From Ligula intestinalis (lineage: Eukaryota; Platyhelminthes; Cestoda; Diphyllobothriidea; Diphyllobothriidae): a stretch of DNA of 64,000 nt. Positions within the stretch are counted from its first letter, which is position 1. Every line of letters begins with the position of its first letter. Position numbers and translations under genes: made by a program. Location of the stretch: positions 66,841,661-66,905,660 of the forward strand of contig JAYGXS010000004.1 in the NCBI GenBank assembly GCA_036362985.1. Reading direction: 5' to 3'. This document shows, piece by piece, positions 30,800-44,271 of this stretch. The notes under the pieces were generated by a model. The model saw only the letters and a program-made list of their open reading frames with translations. It was not told the DNA's origin and ran no database searches.

Positions 30800-33641
30800 G
30801 AAGATACCACAAGCAATAGTGGCCGCTGCCTCAATATATATTAGACCAATTGTCAGAGTCTCTTCAATAAACTTGACGAACTCAAAACAATAGTATCTGA
30901 GCAGAAACCACATAAAATTGCATAAACAGAGACTTGGCTGACCGAAGCAATAGGGATCAGTGAAGTCAGCATTGAAGGCTATCAACTGTTCCGTTGTGAC
31001 AAATCTCAACGTAGGGGTGGAGGAATGGCACTTTATATAGCCACTGAAATTTCCTGTTGTCAGAGGGAAATCGCAGACATAGCCCTACGACGATATGAAA
31101 TAATTTAATGCAAAAGTAAGATTAGGCAACCTCCGGCACTCAATATATGCGTTGTTTATTGGCCTTTCGGCTCCAGCAAAAGTGACGACGTAGAACAGCT
31201 AAGTTCACTGACAGTTATCCTCCAACAGGAAAACCTATTACTCCTGGGTGATTTCAACGCTCCTGGCATCGATTGGATGAGGCCTGGAGTAAAGGACACA
31301 GCAGCACCTTTCAAGTATCAACTACTTCAGTTTTCTTTGGACGAATAGCTCATTCGATACATAGACTTCACAACCCGACTGCGAAAAGGCCAGCGATCAA
31401 ATTGTCTAGATCTCGTTTTTAGTAAAGAAGAGGGGATAATAAGGGTAGTGAACTCACAACCGCCACTTGAGCTAAGCGACCACGTTGCTTTTATCTGCTT
31501 GTGATACCTACTTTCTCAAAAATCACAAATAAAGAGGCGCAGAAATATTTGGAAAGCAGATTTTGAAGAAATGAGTGGTACCGCTTCCGCAGAAAACTGC
31601 TTACGCAGTACGAACGCTACAAATGAATTATGGCAGCATATCCAAGGGACTGTAGAGCGCTTAATTGAAGTCCATTGCCCAATGAAAGTAATAAGACCAT
31701 GTGCCAGATCTCCATATGTCAGCCAGCCGATAAAAAGGGCCATGAAGAAGAAACAAAGGTTGTGGAAAAAGTACGAGCATCTTCAAGATTCAATATCACT
31801 TGCTGAATATAAAGTGCAACGAACTATATGCCCTAAGGAAATGCGAAATTCTAGAACTGCCTTTGAGCGTCAACTTATAACGCAAGCCTCAATATGTCCA
31901 AAGAAGTTTTATAGATACATCCGCAGTCAAAGGAAGCACCGGGACGATATTGCAGCTCTAAGGGATAACCTCGAGATCGTAGTAACGGAAGGACCGCGGA
32001 AAGTAGAGTTATTGTCAGAGTTTTTCAGATTGGCGTTTATGATGGAATCCCCCGACGAAAATTCGGGAGTAGAAGTGGGCCAAGGTACAGCCATTATTGA
32101 AACTGTTACCTTTTCTGTCGCAGACGTAAATAATGTTCTCTGTCACATCAAACCAGACTAGTCTCCTGGACCGGATGGGATCCCTGCACTGATACTTAAA
32201 GAACTGTCGACCGAGCTATCGGTGTCTATTTCAATTCTATTCGAGGTTTCCATGAGCACAGGGGACTTGCCTTTGCAGTGGAAGACGGCCAGCATCGTAC
32301 CGTTATATAAGGGAGGCAGCAAGATGTCTGCAAACAGCTTTCAGCCCATAAGCTGGACTTGCCTTTCCTGCAAAATGATGGAGGTCCTTGTTAAGCAGGC
32401 CATGCTAGGATTTTGCGGTGAAAGTGATATCATACAAAATTTCCAACATGGGTTTCGGCGAGGGCGCTCCTGCCTTTCAAATTTACTGACTTCAATTGAG
32501 GCCTGGACAAGTGCTTTATAAGAGGGCTTTGAAGTGGACGTAGTTAACATCAATTTCCGCAAAGCCTTTGACAGCGTGCCCCACAAAAGTTTTTTTACAT
32601 AAACGAAGCGTTCTTGGCATCAAGAGAGAAATTTTGGACTGGATCAGGTCATTTTTAGTCGGTCGAAAACAACGCGTTTGCATCAGGGATGATAAATCAG
32701 ACTGGGTTGACATAGTTAGTGGCTTCCTCAAGGCTCCGTTCTCGGTCCTCTTCTCTTCATTCTCTATGTAAATGACAGCCTTCAAGAACTGGACTGCAGT
32801 AAAATCATGTTCACCGATGACGTCAAGCTCTGGAAGGTCATTAAGCGCTCAAGCGACCGGGACGCTCTGCAAAATAATCTTCAAAAACTGCAGACGTGGT
32901 CCAAAAGATGGCTGCTGGATTTCAATGTGCAAAAATGTGCCCGCCTCCATTCGCGTCCAACAAACTACCCTATCCCCTAGAGCAGCAGGACATATCACCT
33001 GAAAAACATCAAAATTCCCGTAGCATCTACGCAAAAGACCTAAGCCTCTGGATACAGAGTAATCTGAAGCCCTCATTACAATATGTTAAAGCTGCAAATA
33101 AAGCCACGGGAGTGCTGAACGCTATCAAAAGGGTGTTTCTAGCCTTGGATGAAGATCTCTTTGGCTGAGTGTACGGCAAATTTGTTCGACCACACCTAGA
33201 GTATGGCATACAGGCGTGGCGGCCATGGCTAGTGAAGGACACAGCATGTCTGGAGAAAGTGCAGCGTCGGGCAACAAAGCTAGTAACAGTTCTAAAGAAC
33301 CACGCTTACGTAGATAGACTATTATGCTTATTTTTTTCCCTCTGCATTACAGGCAACAAAGAGGGGATCTTATCCTAGTTTAAAAGATAATAAACGGTCT
33401 TGAGGAAGGATTACGCTTTGAAGACATGTTTCAGTGGCACCTCTCGCCTCATCTCCGTGGGCACACAATGAAGCTGCGCACGAAAATGTCTAAACTAAAC
33501 CTCCGCACTAAATTATTTACGCAACGTGTCATACAACAGTGGAACAACCTTCCACAGTCGGTCGTGGAGGCCACTTCCCTTCAGATGTACAAACAACGCT
33601 TAGATAATAACATGCGTCCCCTGTCCTCTCTCCAAGTCTGA
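30800..33641 (+). pseudogene. LINE C ORF2, interrupted
   Basis: Endonuclease plus reverse transcriptase. Seen in order: SLFNKLDELKTIVSEQ near 30855, TETWLTEA, GGGMALYIA near 31020, LLLGDFNAPGIDW near 31235, NCLDLVFSKEE, LSDHVAFIC; then SPGPDGIPALILKELS near 32160, FQPISWTCLSCKMMEVL, QHGFRRGRSCLSNLL near 32450, NINFRKAFDSVPHKS near 32550 (motif A, Asp changed to Asn), PQGSVLGPLLFILYVND near 32735, and FTDDVKLWK near 32810 (family: FADD). Tail KFVRPHLEYGIQAWRPW near 33180. At least ten stops or frameshifts. The changed motif A and C residues show prolonged loss of constraint. Confidence 0.85.
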
Positions 33642-33799
33642 ACTCTAAAAACCAGACATGTATTGTAAAAAGCAATGCTACTCACTGTTTGCCAATACTA
33701 TGTTAGAAGTGGTAATTTTTTTAGGTGCTTGTACACGTGCTTAATAAGGTTTTCAAAGGAATTGCCTATTATCCTCACCAAATAAACTGAAGCTGAAAC

Positions 33800-35159
33800 T
33801 AGGTAAATGGCGAATTTATTACCCAGCATATCACAATGGACACGCGGTTTCGAGGTGGCAAACAATCTAGCTGCGTGGATCTCATCATTATTAGAGACGA
33901 AAACTGTATCCTTGGATTGAATACTTGAACTCCTTTTGCCGAAGCGATCACTGTGTTCTTGTCTGGGAGTACAGCCATTTCTCGGTATCCGTTGCTCGCG
34001 CAATAAGCGAAAGGAATGTATGGAAAGGAGATTATAAGAAAACGAAAGGACAACTTAACGCAACTGACTTGAGCCCTGCATACGTACCTGACCCGAACGA
34101 AACCTGGAGTTTCTTTAGGAACTTAGCTCAGCACCTAGTAGAGGACTGTTGCCCGCTCAAGAAACGCTTGCGCATCTCCTGGCCGGAATGGGTGACGTCG
34201 AACACAAAAAGGAGCTTTCAGAAGAAAAGAAGACTCTGGAAAATATATGCCCGATATCAACAGCCCTAACATTCTTAGAATTAAAAAAAAACAGCAAAAT
34301 TTATGTCAAAGACTAATTCGAAAAGAAAGCATGGCCTTTGAGGCAGAATGAGTCAAGGAAATAGCTCATAACCCAAACAGTTTCTTTTCGTATGTGAATA
34401 ATTCCAAACGGCATCGAGATCCTATCCCTTGTGTGAAGGATAACGAAGGAAACAAGTGAACGGATAAGTCAGATAAGGCGAACCTCTTGTCCGATTTCTA
34501 TATGTCTGTGTATACCGAAGAGCCGCCTTTTGACGAAAATGTACAGCAATAAAAAGTCCCAGTGGCGCATACAATTAGCACGGTATCGTTCGCAACGCAC
34601 ACTGTAAGAAAAGCCTTGAGACAGTTAAAGCCAACTAAATCGCCTGGTCCGGATGGATTATCAGCGAAACTTCTAAATGAGCTCGCAAAACAACTGGCCT
34701 CCCCGCTTTCCAAGATCTTTGAAAGTTCAATGGAAAAGGGGGCCCTGCCTACTGACTGGAAGCTGGCCAACATAACACCTATTTATAAAGGAGGAGAGAG
34801 AACATCACCTTATAGCTTTAGACCAGTTAGTCTCACAAGCATTTGTTGCAAACTAATGGAGAAACTAATCAAAACTGAACTAATGAGACACATTGAGGAG
34901 TACAACTTGCTAAGGGCAGCACAACATGGATTCCAAAGTGGCCACTCTTGTCCCACAAACCTGCTAACAACCATGGAAAACTGGAAGAAATATCTGGAAA
35001 TGGGTTCATCAGTCGATGCGGTCTACATTGACTTCAGCAAGGCATTCGATAAGGTTCCTCACAGGCGACTAATATCAAAGCTGCATCAAATGGGTGTGAC
35101 TGGAAACCTACTCAAATGGTTAGCCGACTTCCTAACAGGCAGGTGTCAGCGTGTTTGTA
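33800..35159 (+). mobile_element. LINE D, 5' part (before the nested insertion)
   Basis: 5'-truncated copy of the A/C family starting in the endonuclease (RFRGGKQSSCVDLI near 33845). RT frame 34562-35159: SPGPDGLSAKLLNELAKQL, ITPIYKGGE, FRPVSLTSICCKLMEKL, QHGFQSGHSCPTNLL, motif A VYIDFSKAFDKVPHR, ending GRCQRVC where element F interrupts. Upstream linker pieces need several frameshifts. Confidence 0.88.
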
Positions 35160-38100
35160 AATAAATAAATAAATAAATTTTATATTTTAGGCCCGGAGGG
35201 CCTCGTCATTGCTAACTTAGTGCTGTGGAAAAATAAATACACAGTTGATAAATGCTGCTCTCCATGAAACAACCACAGACAGCGGGAGCGATTAGTAGTG
35301 TTGGTAGATTAATTCATATTCACCAACATATCGTCATTTTACAATAGGAGTCAACGCATGGTGAACTAAGAAGGAAGCAGTGAAAAAAACTCCTACCATT
35401 TAAGCTGGGGCGGAGTTCAGCGAACCCCTGCTTAAAAAAACAAAACGTAGGAGAAAAAAACTGCTTCAAAAAAGTTAAGGGGGTTTGGTTGAGAGGATTG
35501 ATTGTAGTGCAAATGAGACAGGACTGTTGATGAGAACGAATGAGGGTGGGTAACGCTTCTTGCAATTGGAGGCTGTCTTTCACCATTGTTACACCGCCCG
35601 ACTGGCTTCATGATCAACCATCAGGGAGGTGAGACCGGAGGAGGCCATCGCGGACAACAGAGTCAGGAAGATGAGGGAACGGCAGAGGTCACCTGATCAT
35701 CAACGAAACGTCCAAGATGTGACCTTGTAGACTGCGGAGTTTAGCGACGAGCTGGCGAAAATAGCAGAACCGCCTCGAGCATGACTAAGGACCATGAAGC
35801 CTATCGTCAGGGTTGTAAAACAGAGAATGGAGAAAACGGCAATGATGACTCGACAGAGAAGTGGACGAAACATCGTTGCAAATATCACTCACAGGAGGAA
35901 GAAATAGAGATGTTTGGAAAAAAAATTGATCTAAACATAACCACCTCAGATACCAGGGGGACCCTTTTCAAAGTCCAAAAGTTGTGTGTTTGGGAAGGAG
36001 ACGGATAACAAGGACTTTAGATCTTCCGAAGTTAAGTGTTTGCGTAATTTGACTTTAAAAACTGTTAAGTTCGACGACAGCCTAATTTCGAGGGGAATAT
36101 TATTCCAGAGGAAGGCATATTCGGAGGCAAAGAAGAGAGAATGGTTCGAAGTGGAGCTTAAGGAGGGTGCAATTATCCTGGAGGAATTACGGGTGGCGTA
36201 AGGTCTATCTGCGGGAATGAGAGCGTTGATTCGTGGAAGGTTAGGGGTAGAGTTAACGCGAAAGAGGAAACAGAGGCCCGCTTCGAGTCTTCTGACCCAA
36301 AGAAATGTCATGTTCGCTAACTGACATCTCTCCGTATAAGAAAGCGTGGATCGAGGAAGAGCGAATATTTTGCGAGTAAATACCCTCTGTACATTTTCAA
36401 TCTTACTGCGTTCCGAAGCATTCATTAGACCAAAGTGGGGACAGCACTATTCTAGGATGGGCATAACATACATGCGATAAAGTTTTAACTTTATTTGTAG
36501 CAGGAAGAAATTGTGTGATATAAAACCACATATCTGTGCAGCCTTCGCAGATATTCGATCTGCATGAGGCGACAATGCTAGTTTATTTGTGTAGCTTAGA
36601 CCTAAGTCTTTTATAGTGGATCATTCTAAAAGTGGAGTATTTTGAAAGACTAGGGGACGAGGAAGCTTGGCGGAACCAAAACACATGAAACTACACTTGG
36701 ATGGAGAGAATTCCATCTGCCAGGTAGCACTCCAACGTGAGAGTGTGAGTAGGTCCGCATTTATTTTATCAACGCATATACTTGCCGTGTCCTTAGAAAA
36801 TGAGTATATTAATTTGAGATCGTCTGCATAAATGAGATTGTGTGAATTTTTTAGAACAGTCGAAATTTCGTTTATGTATAGAATGAAGAGTAAAGGACCC
36901 AAGACAGTGCCTTGAAAAACACCACTCGTGATCAGCTGAGCAGTGGAGTAACTGTTACCTACTAGGTCATTCTGGCTGCGGTTAGACAAGTAGGAACCGA
37001 TGAAGCCGTCTGTGTGGTACCTTGTCGAAGGCTTTGCTCAGGTCAAAGTAGATATCAACCACGGATTGCTGCTCGTTACGGAGGGAAGTGACGTGGTTAA
37101 GAAAAGCTAAATGACACGTCTCGCATGATCTTCCGGGTAGAAAACCATGCTGCGAGTCACTTAAAAGCTTATTTTTTAGGCAAAAATCGAGCATTTGATT
37201 AAAAAGTATTTTCTCCAGAAGTTTAGCTAGGGCCGGGATTTTATGAACACCGCGGTAGTTATTTATGTCTGAACGAGATCCTGATTTAAAGACTGGAAGA
37301 ATAATTGATGTCTTCCAAGTGTCAGGAAAGTAAACATTTAGGAGATAGACTGAAAATATATGGCGAAGTAATTTGGGAAAGGTCGACACTCTTTTGATAA
37401 CTGAATTGGGGATACCATCAGTTCCGGAAGAGTGTGAGTTTTGTAGACAAATTATCTGCTTACGAATTAATTCTATGGAGAAATCAATGTTTCCGAGAGT
37501 ATTGTCTGAGTATGGTTGAAACGACGGGACCGGTTCGGATTCTGTCGTAAAATGCTTCGCAAAGAAAGCATTGAATAATTCAGCCTTATCAGACTCATCT
37601 AGTACAAATGTTTTGTTTTCATTAAGCAATGGGGGTATTTCAATTCCTCATTTTGCGGAGGCCCTACGACGAAACAGTTTTGCAACCGATTTTGCAGAGT
37701 TTGAATCACTCAGGGCGCAAGATTCCCTGTGCTGGTCACGTGCAAGACGAATCTTTGACGCTAATTCGAAGATCTCTGCGATCCTTAGATGCACAGACAG
37801 CGAACTAGTAGATCTATCTTTCAGCTGCCTCCTCAATTTCTTTAGTCTGGGCAAAAGAAAATGAGGGACGGTCGATTCTGGTGCGTAGGGTTTCACAATT
37901 TTAGTGGGCACAAATTCCAGAATTTTAGTAGAAACGACCGACATGAGTTCAGAAAGATATGCAGCGTCGTTAATGGAGGAGAGGCTCTGCCAATCTAATG
38001 AGTCAAGAAAATTGTTAATTGAGCTAATATCTGCGAGGTCATACGCATGATAGGTACGACTAGCACAAGCCTTTTCCGTAGAAGGAAGCGGAAGGCAACA

Positions 38101-38276
38101 GTGAATTAATGTGTAATCACTTTGGAAGATGTCCTGCTTAAAATCAACGAAGAGAGGGGCAATACCATTAGTGAAAATCAGATCTAGGATATGATTCTGT
38201 CTTGTTGGGGAACTAACCAGTTGAGACCAGTTAGAAAAATTAATGGTATCTAGGAAAGGCTGAAATCTAGGTTGTA
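35160..38276 (-). mobile_element. LINE F, 5'-truncated, inserted into D
   Basis: A second LINE family, read on the minus strand. 38270-37648: endonuclease C-terminus and linker (FQPFLDTINFSNWSQLVSS, HILDLIFTNG). 37629-36982 and 36989-36621: RT with GTDGIPNSVIKRV, INNYRGVHKIPALAKLLE, QHGFLPGRSCETCHL, IYFDLSKAFDKVPH, GTVLGPLLFILYINE and YADD in LIYADDLKLIYSF. 36425-35946: C-terminal tail. The 3' end at 35160-35185 has a (TTTA)n tail. TTGTA at 35155-35159 and 38272-38276 is a likely 5-bp target duplication. One frameshift near 36985 separates the two RT frames. Confidence 0.9.
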
Positions 38277-39355
38277 TTGGAGACACCAAAACAGAATGGA
38301 AAACCATATCCAGTGGGGTTCCGCAGGGAAGCGTTCTGGGACCCATTCTATTTCTGGTATATGTGAACGACTGCCTTGACTGCCTCACCTCTGAGAAAGT
38401 CATGTTTGCAGACGATCTAAAGATCTGGAAGTCCATTAAAAGCTCAGAGGATGGACAGACCTTACAAAATGACTCGGATTGCTTGCAAAAGAGGTGTGAA
38501 AAATGGCTACTGCAGCTGAACTTCAACCAATGCCAAAAAACCCGTTTACGGTCTAGTCGCAGAAAGGTGATACCATTCGAGTATGACTACTCGATCGGAG
38601 GTCATCAACTCGAGCTAGTGAACGAACTATGGGATCTAGGTGTACGCATGACGCCCAACCTCAAACCGTCAACTCACGGTGCATAAACCGCAAAGAAGGC
38701 TATGTGCATCCTCGAAGCGATCAGAAGGTCCTTCTTCTATTTTAATGAGGAGCTTTTTGGGTGAGTCTTCAGAACATTTGTTCGGCCGACGTTAGAGTAC
38801 TGCGTCCAGGTGTGGTGCCCTTGGATGAAAAAAGATTACGCAATGCTCGATAAAGTGCAAAGAAAGGCGACCAAGCTAGTCAGCAGCATAGGAGGTCTCC
38901 CATATGAAGGTCGTCTAAATAGCCTCAATCTTTTCTTTCTATTATAAGCAATACAGAGAAGATATGATAATGGTGTTTAAAATCATTAGGGGAGTAGACT
39001 GTTCTCTCCAGATGACTGACTTATTGAATTTGCACAAATAATACATCTACGTGGTCATCCGTACAAACTGAAGAAACACCACACAAAACTAGAAGTGCGG
39101 GCCCACTTCTTTTCCCAGCGGGTCATTGAAGAATGAAATAAACTTCCTTCCTTGGTTGTTCTTGCTGAAAGCGTCGACGCATTAAAAAAGGCTTGATCTT
39201 ACTTTGCTTGCTGGTCTTACATTTGGAAGACAACAGCAATTTATATAGTGTATATATGAATTTGAACAATATGCATGATCTGACAGCATCTATATGTAAA
39301 TAGGGTTTTCAAAGGCTCTGCCTCTCTCCCTTATATATACTGAATTATTATAGAG
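38277..39355 (+). mobile_element. LINE D, 3' part (after the nested insertion)
   Basis: Resumes exactly where 35159 stopped: IGDTKTEWKTI, then motif B GVPQGSVLGPILF, motif C FADD in VMFADDLKIWKSI near 38405, and tail FVRPTLEYCVQVWCPW near 38775. The RT frame is open up to 38684, then decays. The 3' end is near 39355, tail to tail with H. Confidence 0.88.
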
Positions 39356-39369
39356 TATAATGTCCGCCG

Positions 39370-41265
39370 GAAGGACACGCCTGTATTACCCTCTAAGTCT
39401 TACCCCAGTCACACATAATTTGAAAGGGTGTCCTCGCAGCATAGAGGTGGTGGCCTGCTCAAGGAAGTCATTTGTTTGGAGGCAGCAAACCTGACCACGC
39501 AGCATGCAAAATGCCTGGATTAGGTCCCTGCGTAGCTGCCTGTAATCCAGAGGAAACAAGTCGAAATTTACAAATCGGGTCTCATAAGGGAGGTTTCCTT
39601 GGCCTCGCACTAATTTTGTTGCGCGTCTTTGTACCCTTTGGAGGGTTTTTCAGTCTTTGCTGTCCAAATTCTCAAGGCCTGGATGGAAAATTCCAGTTGC
39701 TGTCGTACGAACGTGCCGAAGACCTTGCCAAATAAACTTTATCAAACTTAGCCAAGGCGCACTTGATAAGCTATAAGCTCGACATTGCGCATTAAGCCAC
39801 CTTCAGGCCAAGAACGGAACCCTGGGGAAACCTGCTCTCAGCTGCTACCTACGCCGACCACTGTTCGCCCATACTGGGTACGACCAGTCAAGAAGTTTGC
39901 GATCCACCGCAAAAGGTTGCCCCTTCCCCCTTTATACAGCTACGCTTGTATAAGAAACGTTGATGGGGCATCGTGTCAAACGCCTTCTTGAAGTCTACGA
40001 AGACTGTATGCACCGTATTCCCTTCATCGATCGCTCGGGTCCATTGTTCTAGACAATAGAGCAGATTGGTCAAGCAGGACCTTCCCCTGCGGAATCCATG
40101 CTGCTTTTCAGAAAGAAGTTGATGTTGCTCCAAAAAGTGCATCAGCCCGCATTTAACCATGCGTTCCATGAGCTTGTAGGATATTGAGGTGAGGCTGACC
40201 GATCTGTAATTATTTGCGATCGCCCGACTCCCACTTTTGTGAATGGGTGAGATCCACGCTGCCTTCCAATCGGGTGGCACTTGTCCAGTAGTAAGAAAAG
40301 CTCAGAAGAGTAAGTACAGGGGTACCGCCAACTCTATGGCTAGCTCTTTTAGTAGCTTTGCAGGTATTTCATCCGGACCTGACGATTTCGTTTCTTTGAG
40401 CTGTAGAAGTCCTCGCAGAACAGTAGCTTCCGTGAGTGCAACTGAGTCTATGGTCTGGATCACACCCAAACTGCAGTTAATAGCGGTGAACTCAGCCTCT
40501 CTCGCAAAGACTGACTGAAAAAAGCAGGATTGATGTTCTGCTTTTTCAGTTATCTTACAAAATTCTACACCATCGTCTGTTTTTAACAGAGGAATCGGGC
40601 CTCTGTTTCGAGTGCATTGTCTAACGTACCTGTAGAAAAGCTTTGGCTTTCCTACTGCACTGTTTATTAGATTACTCTCGAAACTTTGTCGGCCATTTCG
40701 TATCAGGCTCTTCACCCTGTTTCTCTGCGCCTCGTACTTATTGTGCGACTCTGGGGTCCTCTCGCTGCGATACGTTTGCCACATCCTTTCTTTGGGGTTT
40801 ACTTATCTCCTCAGCGAGGGCGTTAGCCAGCGAGGCTTATTTGTTACTTTCTTCACCATGATAGGACAGAAATCGGTAAACAGTCCGTGTAATACGGCTT
40901 TGAATGCTGACCAATCATCGAGAACGCACGCGGGGAATGTTTTATTCCAGTCTATCCCGCTCACTTTGTTTTTCATTTGTGTAAAGTCACCTCTCTATAT
41001 GTTGCGTCTGGTTACCGCACTACGATCAGGCACAGAGAAAAGTGAATACTTTCACTGTAGCACTATGTGATCACCCTTTCCGAGAGGAGGTAAACAATTT
41101 ACGACGTCCACGCTATCAGACGCTTTCGTGAGTACTAGGTCTAAGCAATTGGCGTGTTGCCCTTCTGTTATGTTCGCAGAGATTAATATGAGCACGAGAT
41201 GCTGCAGGATCTTGAACTTTTTAGCATCATTGTGACGAGTTTTCGTGGAGATAACTGTCACGTGC
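39370..41265 (-). mobile_element. LINE H, 5'-truncated, RT internally deleted
   Basis: A/C-family LINE on the minus strand. Endonuclease end near 41070-41150 (NCLDLVLTKASDSVDVVN, GKGDHIVLQ). Linker 40784-40302: KYEAQRNRVKSLIRNGR, NSAVGKPKLFYRYVRQ, SSGPDEIPAKLLKEL. RT first half 40280-39888: ISPIHKSGS, YRSVSLTSISYKLMERM, QHGFRRGRSCLTNLL, VFVDFKKAFDTMPH. A deletion then removes the motif C region (only PQGSVLG remains near 39810). Tail 39610-39386: FDLFPLDYRQLRRDLI, TSMLRGHPFKL. Dead. Confidence 0.85.
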
Positions 41266-42314
41266 TATATTAACTCCTCCAGAAGATAAAGGTTAAGAGA
41301 TTACAGCGCACATCTTCCAGACCGTTCGCCTATTTAAAAGTCTGAAACGAAACAAGTTGCAACTGATCTAGCCGCGCAAATAAAGGATCGAAAATAAACA
41401 ACTCGTTGTAATGAATATCAAAAGCCTTCTTTAAACTAAATGCAAAATATCATTTGATTTTTTTAATATGAAGTCTGTAAATCAACAACGGCTATATTAG
41501 CAGCGTTTCAAACATTCATTGGAAGCTTGACAAACCACTGAGGAAGTAAGCCAAAGTCACAAGCCGTAAAGACCACAAACCACGCATCTGCTTTTCTCAT
41601 TCAGATGGCTCTTCAAAGTAATAGCTAAAAGTCCAGAGACGTGTTTCGTAGCGATTCCTCTGCACTTTTGTGCACTTAAGATAATTTAGAAAAAATAATA
41701 CGTTTAAGGAAGGCTTATATTGTTGAAGGAGTGTTTGTTGAATAACAATGAATGCAATGCTCTCCGGCATCCTGGGCATGGCTATGTACCCAGTCAACAT
41801 CATCATGGGTCACTCGCTTGCTGAGCTTCAAGATCAAACGTGCGCAGTGCTCGAATGCGTGCATGTATATGACTTCCGTGACTCAATCGGGCCCGAATCG
41901 GCTGCATCACTACCTCTCAACATCCTGCTGATCGACTTCAATTCCACAGACCAGTCCTTCCCCCAACCAAATGCTGCAACGCCTTTGATTGTACCCTCTT
42001 CGGTATAACTTACAGATCCCGCAACGGTAGACCGTAAACTGCCCTTAATAGGCCAAACAGGCCGTGTTCACCGAATAACGTAGCCAATACAGGTCAATCC
42101 AGACCATAAGCGGTCATAACATACTGGAAGGGGAGGGGTTAGGAATACCTCCATTTCCATGGTAATTCATCGAACAGAAATGTGCCTGCGTGAGCTGCCA
42201 CGCTCTCTGCCATGAGAGCATGCACCTTAAACGTGGCTATCAACCAGTCGTCAAATCTGATTTATCCGTTTCTCCAACAATTTCTCATCCAGCGGATCAA
42301 TTACTATAAGCGTC
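41266..42314. other. Unassigned sequence between LINEs H and A
   Basis: No repeat family or domain recognised. A + frame at 41748-42008 (86 codons; MNAMLSGILGMAMYPVNIIM..) has no supportable identity and may be chance. Confidence 0.4.
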
Positions 42315-42844
42315 CTTCGAAATCGGTTTGACTTTTTCGGACTCCAAGGGATTTAGTCGTTTCGGGATTTCACACTTCTGGACACTCCCGCGGACTCCAG
42401 ATAGTAAGCATTGGATACTATTCAACAATCTCGTCATCGTGGAATTTTTATTGTGTCAAAATTCATCAGAAGACGGAATCAAAGTGGAATTTGTTTCTCA
42501 AGTCGTTGAACTGAACTCGCAACCTACAAGCAAACAAGCGAAAACAGCCTAAAAAGACCAAGGTGCTAGGATCTCAAGCTTTCTCGAAGATTAGCAGTTA
42601 TTCAGGACCTCGAAGATCTACAAACGGCTGAGTCGTTCCTGAATATCCTGCATATTGTTTATACATATTTGAAAGTGCTTCTAAGCAATTAGGCGTATTG
42701 TTTTCTCAGTCTGCTTCAAATATTTGCAATATGCTACACACCGTCGGAAGATTTTCCTTATTTTGAATATCAGTCAACACACTACGTCACAGTCACAAAG
42801 GCAAATTTAACATTTTGAATTTAGTCGTTTCGTTTTCAACTAAA

Positions 42845-44271
42845 ATGGACGTCGAAACTATTGCTCTCGATAATTCTACAAAGCTGCCAGCGGGGCCGGG
42901 AATCAAACCGCGGAGGTCTCGGGTAAAAATCGAATGGCTAACCGATGGAGCTATAGAAGCGTATAGCCGTAAGGACGAAATTCAGTCATCAAATACAAAA
43001 GATCGGTCACGAAGCTTATTGAAAAGTCCTCCTGCCAAGCGAACTAAAAGTCTTAAATGTTTAAGGGAGGCAACTCATAAAAATGAAGCCTGCCTATCAT
43101 ATTTTACCCTTCTTAGCAAATTTACGAAACTTTAGGAGGTGGTTAATAGTCTTAGAGTGGAGCTGGAAGAGCTGAAGAAATTTTCCCGATTTCTCCCTCA
43201 TGAGGAAACACTGGCGATGTATGAACTTGAGGGAGGGGACTTAACGTACGCAGCAGCAGCATCTCTCGCCGAAGCGTCTACGCACAAAAATGATCAGGCA
43301 AGTAACATAAATGGTCAAGTTGTCCTCGACGAGGAGCACCGTGATCAAGATTCTACAGAAACATCTCTAACGGTCTGCGGGACTAATACTCTGCGCCCAA
43401 TCTCAGCACATGAGGAACTTTCCGAATTAAAAACCCCGCTAATTATAGGCTCATTTTCCGGACCGAAAGTGCAAAATGTACCCAGCACATCAACCACTCC
43501 TAGTGGGTGTGCTAAGGGTGCATACAAATGACAGAAGGAAACCACAAATGTAGAAGGGGGCAGCAGGAAGCCAGACCTGATCGGTGCCATCCCAGACTCC
43601 AAAAGAAGCCTATCTCTGGTGAGGGTAGTGGAAACGCAAAGTCAAAAACTATTCCTAACAACATCTCGGGGTCTTCCGATAGCAGTAAGACTGGAAATAT
43701 ATCACGGGTTTCCCTTGACCGACAAAACTGCACAGTTGTTCAAGACGAGTCAAACGGAACTACAGGTAAGGTATTACAGAAGTCGTCCATAAATCGGAAA
43801 AACAACATTATCATACAAGGTGCTCCTGAGTCCACGTTTGACAGTACAACGGAACGAGTTGCACACGACTATGATCGAATACGCGAATACTTCAGCGCTG
43901 TCCTAAAGAATGGGGAAACCTATACCGTAAATAAAACCTTTCGTCTGGGTAAAGTAGACCTAGGCCGCGACCTACAAACAAACCCAATGCCTCTCAAAGT
44001 TATATTTGATAACGAAGGCTTGGCATCAAAACTGCTAAAAGGAAAAACGGCCTTACGAAATTCGCACAAGCAAGTGTTTTTTCAGCCAGAATACGAGCCG
44101 AGGGAGCGGATGAAAATGAGGCAACTAAGGATAGAATTGAGAGAGAGGACCGAAAGCGGGGCAAAGGGCCTGAAAATAAAAGATGGGCAAATAATACAAG
44201 TCAAGGAGCCCTTCCTCTGGCCAAAACCTGTCACGATGAGGGTTGGGCCTCACGGAGCAAACTGTCACTAA
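42845..44271 (+). pseudogene. LINE A ORF1
   Basis: Starts MDVETIALDNSTKLPAGPG. A basic segment (KPRRSRVKIEW), a TAG at 43133, a coiled-coil-like stretch (RVELEELKKFSRFL), a TGA near 43529 with a change of frame, then the long frame 43528-44271. That frame holds NIIIQGAPEST, TFRLGKVDLGRDL, PMPLKVIFDNEGLASKLL, VFFQPEYEPRERMKMRQL and AKGLKIKDGQIIQVKEP. Only two lesions interrupt it. Role: RNA-binding partner of ORF2 in the RNP; inferred from motif order and position, not from a known structure. Confidence 0.85.

Larger units (their letters stand above)
29420..33799 (+). mobile_element. LINE C: near full-length, inactivated
   Basis: ORF1 (about 29430-30776), then ORF2 (30800-33641), then a short 3' region ending AATAAACTGAAGCTGAA at 33780-33798. 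ORF2 carries stops and frameshifts, so the element is dead. D begins immediately after its 3' end. Confidence 0.85.
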
